A stretch of 64,000 nucleotides of DNA from Opisthocomus hoazin (GCF_030867145.1 NC_134421.1:23195979-23259978), one strand, 5' to 3'. Shown: positions 11,901 to 26,800, counted from the stretch's first letter. Numbers and translations are program-made. The notes: generated from the sequence alone by a model not told the origin.

Positions 11901-14900
11901 TATCATTGTGTGGCTACGGTGCTTTTGAGTCTACCTGAGGATCATTAAGAGAAGTTTCCATTCAAAATGGACTAAATCATAACCGAAGTTAGAGAAAAAC
12001 TAATATAAAAAATTAAAGAGAAAGGCCCCATTTTTCTGCCAAGACAAGGCAGCGTTTTTCTGAGTCTACTACAATTGACATATTATTCGATAAACTTATC
12101 TAGTTCATATAGTTTGCTCTGAAGTCTTGTGCTATGTAGAATATCTTGCTGCTGTGTAATGCTGCTTGTCCAAATGTTTCCAAGTGCTCTACAGTCAGAC
12201 CTCAAAATGTTTCTGGAAGATAAAGTGTCCTACAATCCTAGTTTTGTAGAAGAGGCAAGTGGAGGGCAGACTGGTTAAATTACTGCAGCAAATCAGTTAG
12301 CAGCTGAAATTTGCAGCAGCAGAGAGGCTATGTTTCACAAGTCATGCCTTCTGCCTGTCTGTGGTCAATAGGAAATACAATTTTGCCATCCTAAAAATGA
12401 CTCCTCTGGGCAATGCTCAACACCAAGCTCTCAGTAATGTTTTCTAAAAGAAATTCCATGGCTGTAAAGATTACCACAGTCTTTGATAGAGTGACGTACC
12501 AGTGGATCTGGCTCCTTCAAGCTTGGTGTAAAGTATTATTAGTGGAGCAGTAGTAAGTAATTGCAAAGATTAAATCCAGAGCAGAATCTTAAAAGGAAAG
12601 CAACTCCTAATCAGAAAGTATGTTGTTGCTTACTGTCTTCAGAGATGGGTTCCTACTATTACACTTACATATAAAGTTACATCTCTTATACAAGGTCCTG
12701 GCATTGCGGATAGTTCTGCCATTAGGGTAGCTTCTCAGTGTTAAGAGTACATCACTATACCTCTTATCCCGCCACTGACACGTGGCAGGCTTTGGGCTAG
12801 AGTTATCCTGCATAATTATCAGCCTCCTGCCTGCTCACAGAAAGGTATTTCTATGATATTGCAAGAGATATTTTTTTCTAGTCCTTCTATTCAGGTACAT
12901 TTCTTTCCAAAGAGAGATCAACCTTCAGCAAACTAATGGATGCAAAAGTACTTTTTACATCAAAAATCAGGGTTTTGGTTTTGGTTAACATGATGGTTCG
13001 CTGCAAGTCACGTGCTGTCCTGTCTGGGAACACGCTAACTAATCTTTTAATGCCATCAGTAGTAAAAGTCTCCTTGAACTGCAAATAAATTGGCAGCATT
13101 CCCTGATGTCGCACATTCTTGAGAATATTTAATCTTTAATCTTTTCTTTTTTTTTTTTTTTCCTGCAAAGGGAGATTTTCCAGTGATACTAGAAGTTTTC
13201 CTTGTTGCTTTACACAAAAAGGTGGAAATGCGAACTGCAATGTCTCCCTATAGTAATTTTTCACACTATTTTTACTGTACCCCACTCCAATGGGTCCTGT
13301 ACTAGAATGGGGCTTCCAAGGTGGTACAATCTATAGGCAAGTAACAGAGACTGCTGTAGCTACAGCTGTAATAAAGCTGGTAGGACTGTATGGGAGACAA
13401 GTCAGGCAATGAGGTCCAAAGTGCAGGGAAGGGCCATAACCAGCGGCCAGGGCCTGGGCTGGGATGCAGCAGGTAAATTTGTTCTGCTGGTTGCAGCTGG
13501 ATCACGGGGATAAGAAGGACCATGATTAGAAATCTCTGAAAGTAGCAAATACTGGCTTGGAAAAAAAACCTCAGAAATCTTATTCCCATCTCCAGTGTGT
13601 CTTTTACACCCAGTGTTGTACGTGCAAAGCGGAGGGTGGCTGCGCCGCCCTCTCCAGCGCCCAGGAGCTGCCGACCTTGCATTTGGTCCAGGCTTAGGCA
13701 GGAAGGTGGGGCTGCCCTCCCTCCACCCTGCGGGCGAGAAGTGGCTGCTGGGTCTGCTTCACTACTGCTGGGCTGGTAGGGAGACTGCTTAGGCAGGCAG
13801 ACAGTGCCTGGAGCACATTTAAAAAAGAGATTACCCTTCTCTGTTTTCATTCCCTTATCTCATCTTTAGTCATTTACCTTTTGTTACCTACCTTTGTTTC
13901 CTATCATCACTGATGCTGAATACTAATTACTCTGGGTGAATATATTTCAAAGTAATAAATCTTATGGTCTCTAGGTTTATTTTCCATATCTATTGATTTC
14001 CTACAGAGTTTCCTCCCAGTCTTTAGAATTAGAATGGCTGACAGGCCCTGGAGCCTGGAGATTTGTATTTATTTCTCTTAATTCGCTTTGATGTAGGAGG
14101 CTGCTGGGATCTGGGCAATGTTAGACTGAGGTGTGTGAGAGCCCATATGAGAGGCTCGGACCAAGGGGAATTCTGATTTTTCATGCCTGCCCCCTCACCC
14201 AAACTCTGGTTTGGTGACTCCAGGGGCGTAGTTTTGGCAGGGTAAGGCTGGTCACTCTCTGGGGAGGTCAGTTCTCCTCCCCTCTCCTCGCCCAAGGGCA
14301 CAACAGCAGATGTTACTGTAGGTGGTTTCCCCTGGCGAGGCATTTGGATGTCTGTAAGCAAGGAAGCAGTGACATACGGCAGGTGATTTCCATCCTCCTG
14401 AGAGCCAGCGGCGAGGTGAGTAGGAGCAGCAGCAGAAGGTAAATCTCTGCAGCCTCCTCAAGAACTGCTGCTGTGCACGTGAGGACACCCAGGAAAGCAG
14501 TGCAGTGGGGTGCTGGGCAGTGGGACAACTGAAAAAATGCTGCATAACTAGTAAGGGATTGAAAATGTGCTCGGGAAAGAGGCTCGGGGTTTGACAGAGC
14601 CTGTTAGAACAGTTAGGGAAAGGAAATACTTGGTTCACGAGGAAGAAGTCATTGGAGTCTTGATGCCTGCTTTGGGGTATATGGATAACATCTGACAGTG
14701 ACTGGTGCGTATGTGAAAGTCGCTGTTAGAGGCAGGGGGGCGTGGAGCGTGATGTCTGTGTCAGCAGGTCATGCCTCACGGTAAGAGCAGAGCTGTGAAG
14801 CCAAATGCTGGTGAGGCACCGGTGTTTGCACTCTGGGCACCTGGGGGTGGCTTGTGGGCACACAACGCCTTACCCTTACACTGCCGCCCATGCAACAGGT

Positions 14901-17900
14901 GGAGATGGTATTTACGAAGACGTTCAAACGCACGTGGGTACGTACCTGTAATGTGGACGGGGTCGACGTTTTTCAGTACTAGTCTGTCTAGTGGGATGGG
15001 CTGGTCTAGGACTGTGCAAAACCCACCCTCTCTTATGAGCGACTGCAACTCAGGAGTGAGGGAAGGAGAGATAGGGATTAAGCTGGCGTCTGAGCCCCTG
15101 TATTTCTGGGAATAGAAAATGAAGTTGGTTAGCTGGTTGTCTCCCATCTGCTCATGAAGCATAGGCACTAAACAGCTATAAATTATGTTTTTTTCTCTTA
15201 TCAAAGGCACTCAGACAGCTTATATGCCTGAGGAACCTCAGAAAAACTCATCGATACCTGGAGCTCTCGTGCAAGGTCACACATTGTACTAAAAAAGCCA
15301 CAGCAGAAACACGATACAAGTCCACAGGCAGAAAACAGTCATTCTAAGGTCTTCAAAGGTCTGTGTTTTCCCCTCCCTGCCTTATTTTAATAGCAGGACT
15401 TTTTCTCCATTTGTAGGAGGTGCGTTTCCCCATCTCCCCCAACGTACACGCAAAACACAGAATTGCTGGCTCTCCAGATGGGTTGCAGCCCTTCACAGAA
15501 GATTCACCAACACGTGTACATGGGGCAACCTCAAAGAGACTTGCCTGAGAGCACCAGGACCCTTGAATTCCTGCTTCTTTCGTCCCCCCCATTGCTAAAG
15601 GGTGGTGCTGCTGTTCTACCATTTCTCGCTGCATGCCTTCTCTACCTATCTGTCTCCTACAAAGGCAGAACAGGTACTTCTTTGAAAAAAAACCCCAAGA
15701 AGTCTTTAAATCAGACACAAACTACTTGAGATTTAGCACAGGTCTTGTCAGCCTTAATTTTCATCATCTTCATAGCCTTAATTTACATCATCTTTATAAA
15801 CTTAATTAGCTAAATATACCCCTACACTGAAGCTGTAGGAATTTCAGGTCATCCCATGCCTTTTTTTGGTGGCTCAATACGGGTATTTATCATCTATAGC
15901 ACTCAATCTATAGCATCTACCATCAATAAAAATTTTCTTATGAAGAGTAATTTTATCTCGATTTTAAACTAGGGGAAATCAAGGTAAAGAGAGGACACAT
16001 AGAACAGGCTGTGCTGGAACAGAGAAAAAAGCCAACCTTCCATCCATTTTACCATTTTTCTGTTTTCTGTCATCTTCTTTTATTTTATTTACTTCTTTCC
16101 AATAGCTCTCATATCTCTGTGATAAAAATTTCTCTGGGAGCTGGACTGAGTCATGAGGGGAGCATTAGAATTCTTGAAACTTTTCTGAGCTTTAGCAATC
16201 CAGCATATCCGAACAATATCAGGAAAATATTAAGGTCTTGTAAATTCTGCCTGTCATAGCATTCCTGCAACATACTGAGCCTAGAAGCAGGATTTTGAAT
16301 CAGTATTATGGTTTGCTGTTAGCATAAGGAAGTATCATCCATCCTTCATGCTGATTAGTCATCTTGTATTTTTATCAGTAGATCAATCTTCCAAAGTACA
16401 TTCAATATATTTACCAAGCTAAAAACATAACAACCACAACCATGTATATCTCTATCCATTATTACCTTTTTGTTATGTTTAGTTTTGGTAATTAATAGGA
16501 AATCATCGAATAGGAAGAGGTAGACCTCAAGGAGTCTTGTGCTTTCTGTGGAGGAAAACAAAAAAATCAATTTGCTGGTGTGATTATTTTAAGGAATTTC
16601 TACTTCTAAGATGAGGCACATCTATGAACCACCGCATCTTACAAAATGCTTTTAACAAAGAAGCATGGTTTCCAACATAGTACACAACTACTCATCCCCT
16701 AGTCTGCACTCTCAAATGCAGCGCTTAAAAAATCCTATGTCTTTTGATGATTTTGGCTACTAATACTTGTACCTTCTAGCAGCTACCTCTTTATGAAAAA
16801 AACAACTACTTGCCTTCTAAGAGAAGTGACCTGGATCACCTGGAGTACCTATGAATACAACAATCAGCATACTATAAATTGGCAAATCCTACCTGGTAAA
16901 CAGTGAACCTTCTAAAGATGGCAGAGATAAAGAAATCGGGAAGTGCCACCTTTTCCTAGTACCTTTAAATACTGGTATGCTGCTCTCTTTACAGGCTTTT
17001 GCAGCCATTAAATGTTAACTGCTGGCATCACAAAAGCCTTTAAAAAAACTACATGAAGTAGTGTTGGCTTATCTGTTCTTCCTAGCATAGAGGTCATGAG
17101 GATGTGAGGAACAGAACAACAAATGTCTGTGAGAATGTGTCAAAATCTTTCAGGTTGATCTCCAAGCCATGCTGAAAAATCAAGTATTATTATACTAGAC
17201 AATAAGGAGCAAGTTAAGAAAAGCAAGAGTGTATTTTAAACAGCTTCCTGCAAGAAGGTCTCTGATCCAACCCACTGCTGCAAGCAGGCCAAGCTAGAGC
17301 AGGTCGTTCAGTCAGGTTTTGAATGTGTCCAAGAAAGGAGACTCTGCAACCTCTCTGGTCCCCTATGTCAATATTTGAATAACCTAACTCTGAACATGTT
17401 GTTCCAAATATCTAACGGGGGAATACCCCATGCTACAGCTTGCGTTTTTATGTCAGCCTTTAGCTCCGACTGCCCTAAACCTGCCATTAGGCAGTCGAAG
17501 ACAACCGTTATGTCCTCCCTGAGCCTTCCCTTCCAACATTTGAGCAAACCCACTTCTCTCAGCTACAGGATTTAAAAAAAAAAACATTCAGTTGTGGTCT
17601 CAGTGATCTCAGTTTCATTCAAGCAAGGACAGTTTGACTTAGCACCAAACTTGTGGAAGTGTGTTCAGAGTTATGAGTTTGGACATGCTTCTTTCTGTTG
17701 TGTGTCATGATATTTGACTTGTGATTTCATTTTTGTCTTGAAAGATATTTCATTCAGACAAGTGGCCAAATGCCAGGCTCTTTTATATTGCAGATTGCAG
17801 GCAGCTGACTGTCTTGGTGGGTAAGAGTTATGCTCATACCTCCTTTCGCATTTTCTAGTTACTTATTGCAGAAAGAAATGTGGACCCCTCATGGCCACCC

Positions 17901-20900
17901 TTACCTCCTGCACTGGGGGCTGGTGTCTCATCAAGAGGGCAATGAATGCAGAGGAAAGCATTGCCAGGAGAGGACTTCATGGCTTTCTTCGTCCTCTGCT
18001 CGCCACCCTCTAAACATCAGCAGCAAGCTTTTCTTCTGCTTTCCCTGGCGTTGTGCCTTCTCCTCTGCTACTATTTCTCCTCGCGTGGGAAGGAAAACAA
18101 AAACACTGAAAAATGGACCGTGTGCCTATTGCTGCTCCCTGTTTAACAGTAATGATGGTGGCAGGAGGCAGAAAGTGCTGGGTGCTTATTCTTTGCATCT
18201 CTGCTCCTGAGGAGGTGGTGAAGGAAGTGTGAGACACGGGCTGCGCCCATTTCCATCAAACCATTGCTACAGCCCTGCAGCCACCATGGCACACACATGG
18301 CTTCCAGCGTCCTTTCAGATGCTGGTCTTCTCCAAACTGTCCAGGCTCTGCTTCCTGGAAACCCTCCTCTCCTGCCCAGGTAGAGATTCTGCAGCAGCCC
18401 CCCAGCAAGCAACCTGTACCTTGCTACAAAAGAATGTCGGCAGATGTGAGTGTCCGCCCTGCCAAGGTGATAGACAGCTGCGAGCAGTGCTGTAGAAATT
18501 GGTGTGCTCGTGCGGGACCACTGTGCTACCTGTGGAGTTGACGGCGTGCAGTATGAGTGCTCTGTTGGTAAAAGGGAAGCCACCCGGCAGGATAACACCT
18601 GCCTGTTCCAAGGTATCCATCAGAACAGCAGTCTTAGCAGAGAGAAAGTGTGAAAGAAAAATAGATAACACTACTGGACTTTTCAGTAATTTTCAATGAA
18701 ACTCATAGTGGATGTGGTGTCAGAGAGGTGAGGTGTGTTGACACTAGCCCCCAGGCATGTGGGGCACCTTGTATAGAATAGTCTAAAATTCCTGTTTTCC
18801 TGTTGCTGCATTCTTGAACGCGACAGTAATACTGCCCCTTTAAATTATAGGTATTGGCCACTCAAGCTGACTTCTCCAATACCTGGCAGACCGAATACCC
18901 AGATGTGACAATAAACAATCATGCAGTTTACTCATCCTTTTGGTGGTTTGGCTGCTTCTCAGTCTCTCTCTGACAAGCTGCACATCTGCTTTTTTCTTTC
19001 CTGCACCTGCCCAAATACTGTTGCAGAGGTTCATTCTGGACTTGCCATAATAAAATATGATTCTGTTAAGCCAACTCCTGATACCAGGACATTTAGGGAT
19101 GTTACCTGCTAATGTTAGCCTGCCTTCATGAAGGAGAAGTCTGTTCGCTGAAGACAAAATGTTTTCACTGTTGTTTTCTCTTAAGCTTTGCTTCAAACAC
19201 TTGACCCAAAAAAGAGAGAGAGAGAGAAGGGGGAATTGTGCATATCTGATGATGAACTGGGAGGCAACGAGCAGTTCAACAAACTGAGCACATGTGTACT
19301 CTTGTCTCAGGCTGAATACATCACACAGTTAATAACTGAGCACGGCTGTGTTACTTCAGTAGTGCTATTGCTTAAATTGTTTACGCTTTTGAAATGTTAA
19401 GATGAGTTTTTCTTTGCTGGCTGGAGTGAGTTTAACGGTTCTTACAGAACTGTGTGAACAGACATAATCCTTGAGGCGAGACCCACTTGATGGTGTTACC
19501 ATAATGCTGCTTAAAGTCTGTCTGTATGGGTAAGGGGGCAATGTTCCCAGGTATGCTATGTGCTTTTTTGTAGTGGTATTTAAATGTAAATACCTCGGCT
19601 TGAGGAGCGAAAGAGGCAAATAATTTCTACTTCATATGCTCCTCATAAAAAGGCTGTAATACTTCCATGCATCCCATTTCATTCTGCCCCCTAAAAGCAA
19701 ACACTGGAGAGTCCTCCTGGGTCATAGGATCGTACTCTCTTGGATGCTAGGTGAGAGCAACCTCTGCTGCCATCCAAGGCACTGTGCTCAGCCTGCGCGT
19801 TCACCTGCAGCTTTTGTGGTGCTCAGGCTGCAGCTGCTCCTGTTAGAGCAGAACCACCCCTAGTAACTGGAGTATAGACAACCAGCCAACTTTAGACCAC
19901 GTTAGGAAATTACACCTTCCTCAAGGAAAAATGACCTTTAAAAAAATGCTTACCTCTGGGACAAAGAATCTCTTGTCACGATCCCAGATTTGAGGCCAAA
20001 CTATGACCTCTTGCAGTTGCCTGAACTTTTGAAAGTTGTCCAACCACTTGACTTTACCCTCTAGATCCCCTGAAATATGTGAAACATCAGTTACTGCCAA
20101 GGCTGGAAAAAACAGTCCTGTTTCTAGAAAATGCTGAATACTGATTTTCTCCAGCGGAAGCCAGAGCACCTCACCTGTGAAGCCCCAGATGAAATCTTGG
20201 CCTCATTGTAAAAAATGACTGAATTCTGCTTAGGTTAGCAGAGCCAGAATTTCAAACCATACATTCAAACAGGCTTAAATTCACTTCTAAATGCAAGCGT
20301 TGTGTTTACTAATCTGACTGGGGAAGAGGGGGAATCATATAAAAACTAAACTGTAATCTTAAAAAGTTCTTTAAAAAAATCCTGCCTTTCTAAACTGCCT
20401 AGGGTAGTGAGAGAAAAATAATTTTCATTATATAAAGCCTGGTCAATAGACTGGTGAAATTAATGAGCATTCATTTCGGGGGCAGAGGTGCCAAAAGTGG
20501 CTGAAGTATTCAGTTGGGAGGAGGGTGCCTCAGAATGTGAAAAATGGGGACTAAGCTTTTGCTGATTCAGGGACATTATGGGGAAAATCTTAATGGACGT
20601 GCAACTTAAATTCAAAACTCATGTGTTGAGTGTTATTGCAAATAATGGTTTCAGACACACACACACACACGTATGCACCTGAAGGGGAATGCTGTGACTG
20701 CAACTGTTCCTTATGTCACTGATTCACTGATCAAAATATGAAGGCAAATCTTTGTCAGGTGTTTGTGAAAGAAGGGAGATCAGCCCTCTATGTGTGGTTT
20801 CCTTGGCCCAGAGGTATCTAAACTCTGGAAGGACCTATTTCTTTGCCAGTAGTATTCCCCAGATATCCCACGGTCTTTTGGGGCCGTAGCTAAAAGTACT

Positions 20901-23804
20901 GTCCTCCCAGCAGAGGTCCCCAGACTAGCAACAAAAGCATCTTATTTTCCAATGGGACCCATTCTGTGCCAAAAAGTGTGCTCCTGATGTGGTCATTAGG
21001 CTAGGCTCCTTATTAGGACTTGGCAAGAAGAGAAAGAACCCCAGTGTCTCTTTTAGGTGGTAATTCTGTCATTGGAGTATTTACCCAAGAAGAAGGAGCC
21101 ACAATTTTTGTCTGTGTTTCTAGAAGACATTAACTCTCTGCCTCATCTCCCAAGGAGATATTGGAGCCTTCAGACTCCAGGACATTGAGAAGGATGGCGA
21201 CAGAGAGCGAGCCACCATGCTGGGTGGCTCAAGGCCCTGGTGTGCTGCTGGATGAAGAGCTTGCCTGGCACCTCTCCCTGCCAAGAGAAGTGTTTTGCTG
21301 ATGCACTGTCTTGTCTTTGGTTTCAGTGGGGGCTGCATGAGGCCTTTGGGGAATAAACCTATCGGCTGATGTACTGTATGACCATAAAATGCTTACAGAT
21401 GCATTTATAGCTTCTTGAACAAGACAGAATTAATAAATTGTTTACTTAAAACAAAAAAATGTTCCTGGACCAACCCCTTCTTTTTCCACAAGAGCTAGAG
21501 AAAATCTGTAGCTGAGATCTCTCTTCAGTGCTCTTCAGCTACTTTACATAGTAGGACCCTGTCATTTAGTAAAAGGTCACTGACATAATATTCCCCTTGT
21601 GAGTGCAATTTTATCCTATTAAGGATTAGCCCAAACAAATCCTCCTTAGACATAAATCCAACTCAAAGACTTCTTTGTTTGAGATCTTTCTTAATTTGTT
21701 CCAATTTGTGATCTGCTCTTAATTGTTTGCATGTCACTGCAGATGGTTCTGAGCAAATACAAATGACTCGCTGATTTGGGAGTCTTGTGACCTTGCTCAG
21801 AGAGGCTTTGACAGCTCAAGGGTGGCACCAATCATTTCCTACAGAATGAGGAAGAACTCAGAATTGTAGAAAGGCATGCACATCCTCACTGCATCTCTGC
21901 AGGGAGACCGGACCCATTCACACTCCAAGGACATGCACAAAAAGACCACATAACTTGCTTCTTGTTAATTGCACGCTTGACTTTTAACCTTAGCTACTTA
22001 CGTATGGACCTTTCCACCTTCTCTTTAAGTGACCAGATAAAGCCTTTCTCTGTTTCGTGGGTGCTCCTCTTCCAGATGTTGTTAAGGAGGAGGGGATAGC
22101 GTGTCAGTCGATGCAAAGGAGCAACCAGCAGCTCCGGCAGATGCAGCCTCTTGCACTGTTCGTTTTGTTCACACCACTGCCGAAGACAAGGAAAACCTGC
22201 CTCAGGCCTCAGCTTGCACGCTGGCCGGGAGGTAGCAAACAGTTTTCTGCATCATCAGCTGACTGTAATGAGGCAGGGACTAATTGAAGGTGAGCTTCTC
22301 ACACAGTGAGAGCAAGGGCACCGTAAAGGCTCTCTGCAGGGGGAATTGCATTGCTCCTCCAGATTCACTTTCTGCATTGCTGCTTCCTAGTTCAGATGCT
22401 GTGGCCATGCTAGCATATCAAGCAGTGCTCTTATTTATCTGCCATTTTAACTGCATCAGGAAAACCTCAGTTACATTTGAGGACCACCTTATGTTTTAAG
22501 GTCACCTGCAACTTCCCACACAGGACCTTTTTCCTAGGCATGAGTGTATGAAATCCTTGTCAGGGAGCAAGTGGTGTGAAACTCCCAGGGCCCTAAAAGC
22601 TGCAGAGTTTGGCTGTTACAAAGGGGTGTCCTCCCAGTTTTGGGCTGCTTGTAAGAAAAGCTCCCTTCGTCAGGTTTCTCTTTCTAAGCTCGTAACACTG
22701 TAGATCAATCTTAAGTATTTACAAGACACATTGGCCTGCTAATGGTAAGAGCAGAGCCCTCTCCCTGGGATCTCCATCATTGTGCTGGCCAGAGTTGTCG
22801 CTTTGGACAGATGCGGTGTCAGCAAAGACAGAACCTGCTTTAGTGCTGTAACTTTACAAAGACTTCACTGATAGCTCTTTCCAGCCTTAGAGGGAGGCAA
22901 ATGCTTCCTTACGGGTAGTGTTTTGATACCATGCTCTATGTCTGCTTTATCTATGGTTCAGCAAAACCCGTCAGAGGAGCCCAAACACTGCCATTGCAGA
23001 GGGGTTGCTTGCTGTTCTGCCCCAGATGCTACTTCCTCCCTGTGGGCACATGGGTCAGCTAATGCCCATGAATGAGGAAAGCAGCCCAGCTTTCTTGCCA
23101 GGGCTCAGCCAAAATCTGCTCTTTCATGGCACGATCCCAAGTCACATGAAAGCACTGACATGCTCCTCGGTTTCTATTCCCCTTGTTTTGCCTTGTATCA
23201 TATACGCCTTTCCTTAAGCAGAGGGAAACCACCACACACTTCTCCATCTTTCAGGCTTGTGCATGTCACTGCTGATGTGGCATAGCATAGAGGCTGGGGG
23301 CTCTTTTTTACTCAGGGGATGTGAGCCCTGTTGTCTGCTAAAGCACGTAATACCCTGCATGCTGTGTTCCCATCCAACATCTAACCCAAGCTGATATGCA
23401 GGACATGTATCAAAGTAAAAAAAACACTTGAGAGAGATTTTACAATGCGGCTTGACTTTTTTTTTCTTTTTTTCTGTAACCATTTCACATTGCTAAAGTG
23501 GAGGTCACCAAGTTAAGAAATTACATGCTAAAATCTGAATGATAGAGGCTGGCAGTACATATTTTCTGCCTGCAAAAATGCAGCCAGTTGTTCCCTTTTG
23601 GCTTCCCCCACTTGCCTGTTCTAAATTACAAGTGTAGACTTTCACATGTGCAGGGGAACATACACTCAGAAGGGTGACTTTGTATCTATGACATCCGCTG
23701 CAGTTCAAAAAATCTGTGTAAAATGCTATCTAAATAGTTTTGCTTCCAATGAGTTTCCTAGTCTGCAGCTGTTAAAATCCTGTCTTAAGACAGGAAGGCT
23801 GAGG

Positions 23805-23838
<34 letters not shown>

Positions 23839-26800
23839 GACTATCACTTTACTTTCAGGTAGATGCCAAAATCTTCCCTCTGTCTCAAGTTTTCCAAGTA
23901 GAAGACAGCGGAGGTGTAATTAAGGCAATAAATCTGGTGTGTCTGGCAGAGGTCACCCTGGAAAAACTGCACAAAACACTTGGAAACTTATCAAGAAAGA
24001 AAAATGTCATGACAAAGAGAGAAACAACAGTTTTGGTTTTGTAATGTGCATTTTAACAAAGATTTTCTTGTATCTAGTGAAACAGGGCAAAAAGGAAAGG
24101 GAGAGTTAAAAAGTTAAGGGCAAGTTAAAATTAGTAAAAGCGGTAAAGTAGAAAAAATCCCACAACCATGCTCAAGCAATACATGGGAGCACCATTCTAT
24201 CAGCTCTGCAGAGGTGTGAAGCATTCCTAGACTTTGTTGTCATTAGAAATAAATGATGTGAAATTCATGTAGAAGCTGAAGATAAAAATTACTATCTATG
24301 CAACAGCTTTACATGGCCTCACATAGCATGTCACTTCATATCCGAGTGTGTTAGATAATCTCTTACAAATGTTGAATGCCATCCGTGATAAGACTCAGTT
24401 TTGTCTGGGATTTTGTCTGTCTCATAAAAACATTATCAATAAGAATGCTTGAAGTCAGAGGTAATGGGGGTGAGAAGCCAAGCTCTAGCCCTTTTTAAAA
24501 TCCTAACCCTGAGGTAGGGTCTATTTTAGTATTTTCCCAGAAGTTTTCTAACAGCCTCTACTGTTAGAGAAAGTTCAGGTCCATGAATTGATTTTCTGTC
24601 TGTATTAATATTTCCAACTTTTCAGTCATTGGGAAGTTGTGCAGGAAGCGGAGCCCCTGGAGAGAGCTGTTTGGACAACTGCCTGGTTTACCATGCAGAC
24701 TGCAGGACACTTGTGTTGGTGCCTGACTCTCACTTAGCAGACACAGGCTACAAGAGGTATTTCAGTCCCACTGAGATCTTAATTAAGCACTTAAATACAC
24801 TTGTGGGTCTGGTCCATGGAGTAAAGGAAGGATCTATGCAATGGAGTGGAAATACGCAGAAAACATCCAGCGATGGGCCTGGGGTCTGGTCTCAGGGAGA
24901 CTTCTTCCATAAAGCAAGAAGCTCGCCTCTGCCAGTGGCAAAGTCTCCTCAAGTTCTGGGCTACTGTTCCCCAGGAAGGGAAAATCCTTCCACACTTTGT
25001 CCCACATACAGAGCACCTTTCCACGACTACCTCAAACATGGCAATGAATAAAAAGAAAAATATTATATTGACAGTGAGACCAAACTGCCGGTGACAGACA
25101 GCATGTTCTTGATTGAGATGATGGCTCTAAAGCACCTGCATGCAATGATAAATGACCTGCTGCAAGGACCTGCTAAAATTAAGCAAGAACACTTCTAATT
25201 ATGTTACCTTTCTGAGTATGGAGCTGAAATCCATAGGAGAGTCTGACTTGCTGACATGTTCCTTCACAGTTTCAAAAAAAGTTTTCAGAAAACTGAGACT
25301 TATCTAAGGAAAGGAAAAAAACCCTAGAGAAATTAGCATCAGTGATCTTCTGAAATTAAGTTTAAAACAACTTTATCTCCCATTCCTGGGCTCTTCAAAG
25401 GCTCCAAGCACAAAGGGATGCCTATACTTGTCTCCCCAACATTGCCAGGATTAACTTCAGAATTATGCCCAGAATGCTTTAATTAGTCAGAAGCTAAACC
25501 AAATCTAAACAAATACCCACTTCTGTCGTGATAATGTCATGTGACAAAAGCTTTGAAACAAGAATAGTTATTCCATTTAAACTTATTTTAGGATAGCAGC
25601 TGTATTTGACAAGATTTGACATGAAAAATTATGGTAATGAATGGTATCTACTGGAAAACACTGATTGTGTATCACAGAGCTGTGACAATTAAGGAAGTCT
25701 TCATGGTCATTTTAAGAAGATACCGTCCTTCACAGGTTGAGTTTGTTTCATGCTATTGGAGGTGAAGGAAACTTCCATAAAACACTACAATAAATCATGT
25801 ATTCCACATAAGTTATCTTTATATGTTTGCACTGGATTCAAGGGTGCCCACACAATCAGTCAGATATGGGTGAAAGCCTGCTCCTGAGCCCATGCTTGCC
25901 TCCTGAACACACTATTTGCACACAAACTCATGTCCAGGCTCAGCTTTAGGCCAAATTTTGAGCCAGAAGGGAACACCATCCGCTGTGGTACTGCTATGAA
26001 CTGCGGTTGTAGCTGCACACACTGCTTTGTTTGGTGTATTTATGGGGGCAGGGTTGCTTGTAGGATCATGCTTATTCTTTCATTTTGACAAGTGTGTGTT
26101 TTACACTTTTTACAGCATGCATTTTTTCATGGATTTAATCTGCTGTCAAGAAGAAATGAATGCTGTAAAATACATTAAAAAAGGCACAAAAGACATTGAG
26201 AGGAGCTACTTTCTCCTATACTATTTTATATGTGTGTATGAGTAATAGATGGTCATTTATCATCCTCATTAATAAGGACAACATAATTAGAAAATGAAAC
26301 AGAAAATGCATTGAAGATAACTCTCTCAAGACATGGCCAAGCTCCAGCCAAGCTCAAAGCCTTTGTAGTTGCTAAATGGCACACAGCAATACACCCCGCT
26401 TCTTTGAACAAGATTGAAGGAATTGTTAACCACACATATCAACTGAATTCTGGTAGTTGGCTGCATGTATAGTCTTCGCCCACAGCAAGTGCAAGGTGAA
26501 ACACATCAGCTAAAATCTCTTTCCTTGCATCTCCAAACTTGCTCAGGTGGTCACTTACACCAGCTCACCTGGTGTGTTGTCAGTCACTGAGCAGAGGTGA
26601 TTTGCTCACATGTGTTTGAGCTCTGGCTGATTGTCCCTACTCTGAAGAGCCCTCCTCCTTTTCTTGTTTTGGCTAAAAGGGCAGATGTTAACTGTGAAGG
26701 CAAGGGAACTACAATAAAAGAAAGGACTTGAAGTAAGCAACTGGTTTAGGGTGTAAGATGTGATTGTGAGCAAGCATTAAACTTCTGCAGCTGAAGAGCC

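Larger units (their letters stand above)
8999..22001 (-). other. PLEKHG7: PLEKHG7 introns 10-15 and what they hold
   Basis: Between exons 10 and 16 the non-exonic sequence holds a GC- and CpG-richer patch at about 9.9-10.35 kb with a (GGT)6 tract, and a 20-T run at 11296. It also holds a 15-T run at 13147, a GC-rich patch at about 13.6-13.76 kb, one CR1 tail at 17.2-17.6 kb and a (CA)8 tract at 20655. Long open frames at 9613-10125 and 13302-13850 (minus strand) have no splice or motif support. Confidence 0.6.

Noticed and set aside
13302..13850. Minus-strand open frame of 182 codons in intron 14
   Set aside because: Long by chance in a GC-rich patch; no domain motif, not phase-compatible with exons 14 and 15, and not needed for the gene model.
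14771..15115. Plus-strand open frame of 114 codons
   Set aside because: It is the antisense shadow of PLEKHG7 exon 14.
23646..24044. Plus-strand open frame of 132 codons with a Thr run
   Set aside because: Antisense of exon 9; the Thr run is the AAC microsatellite.
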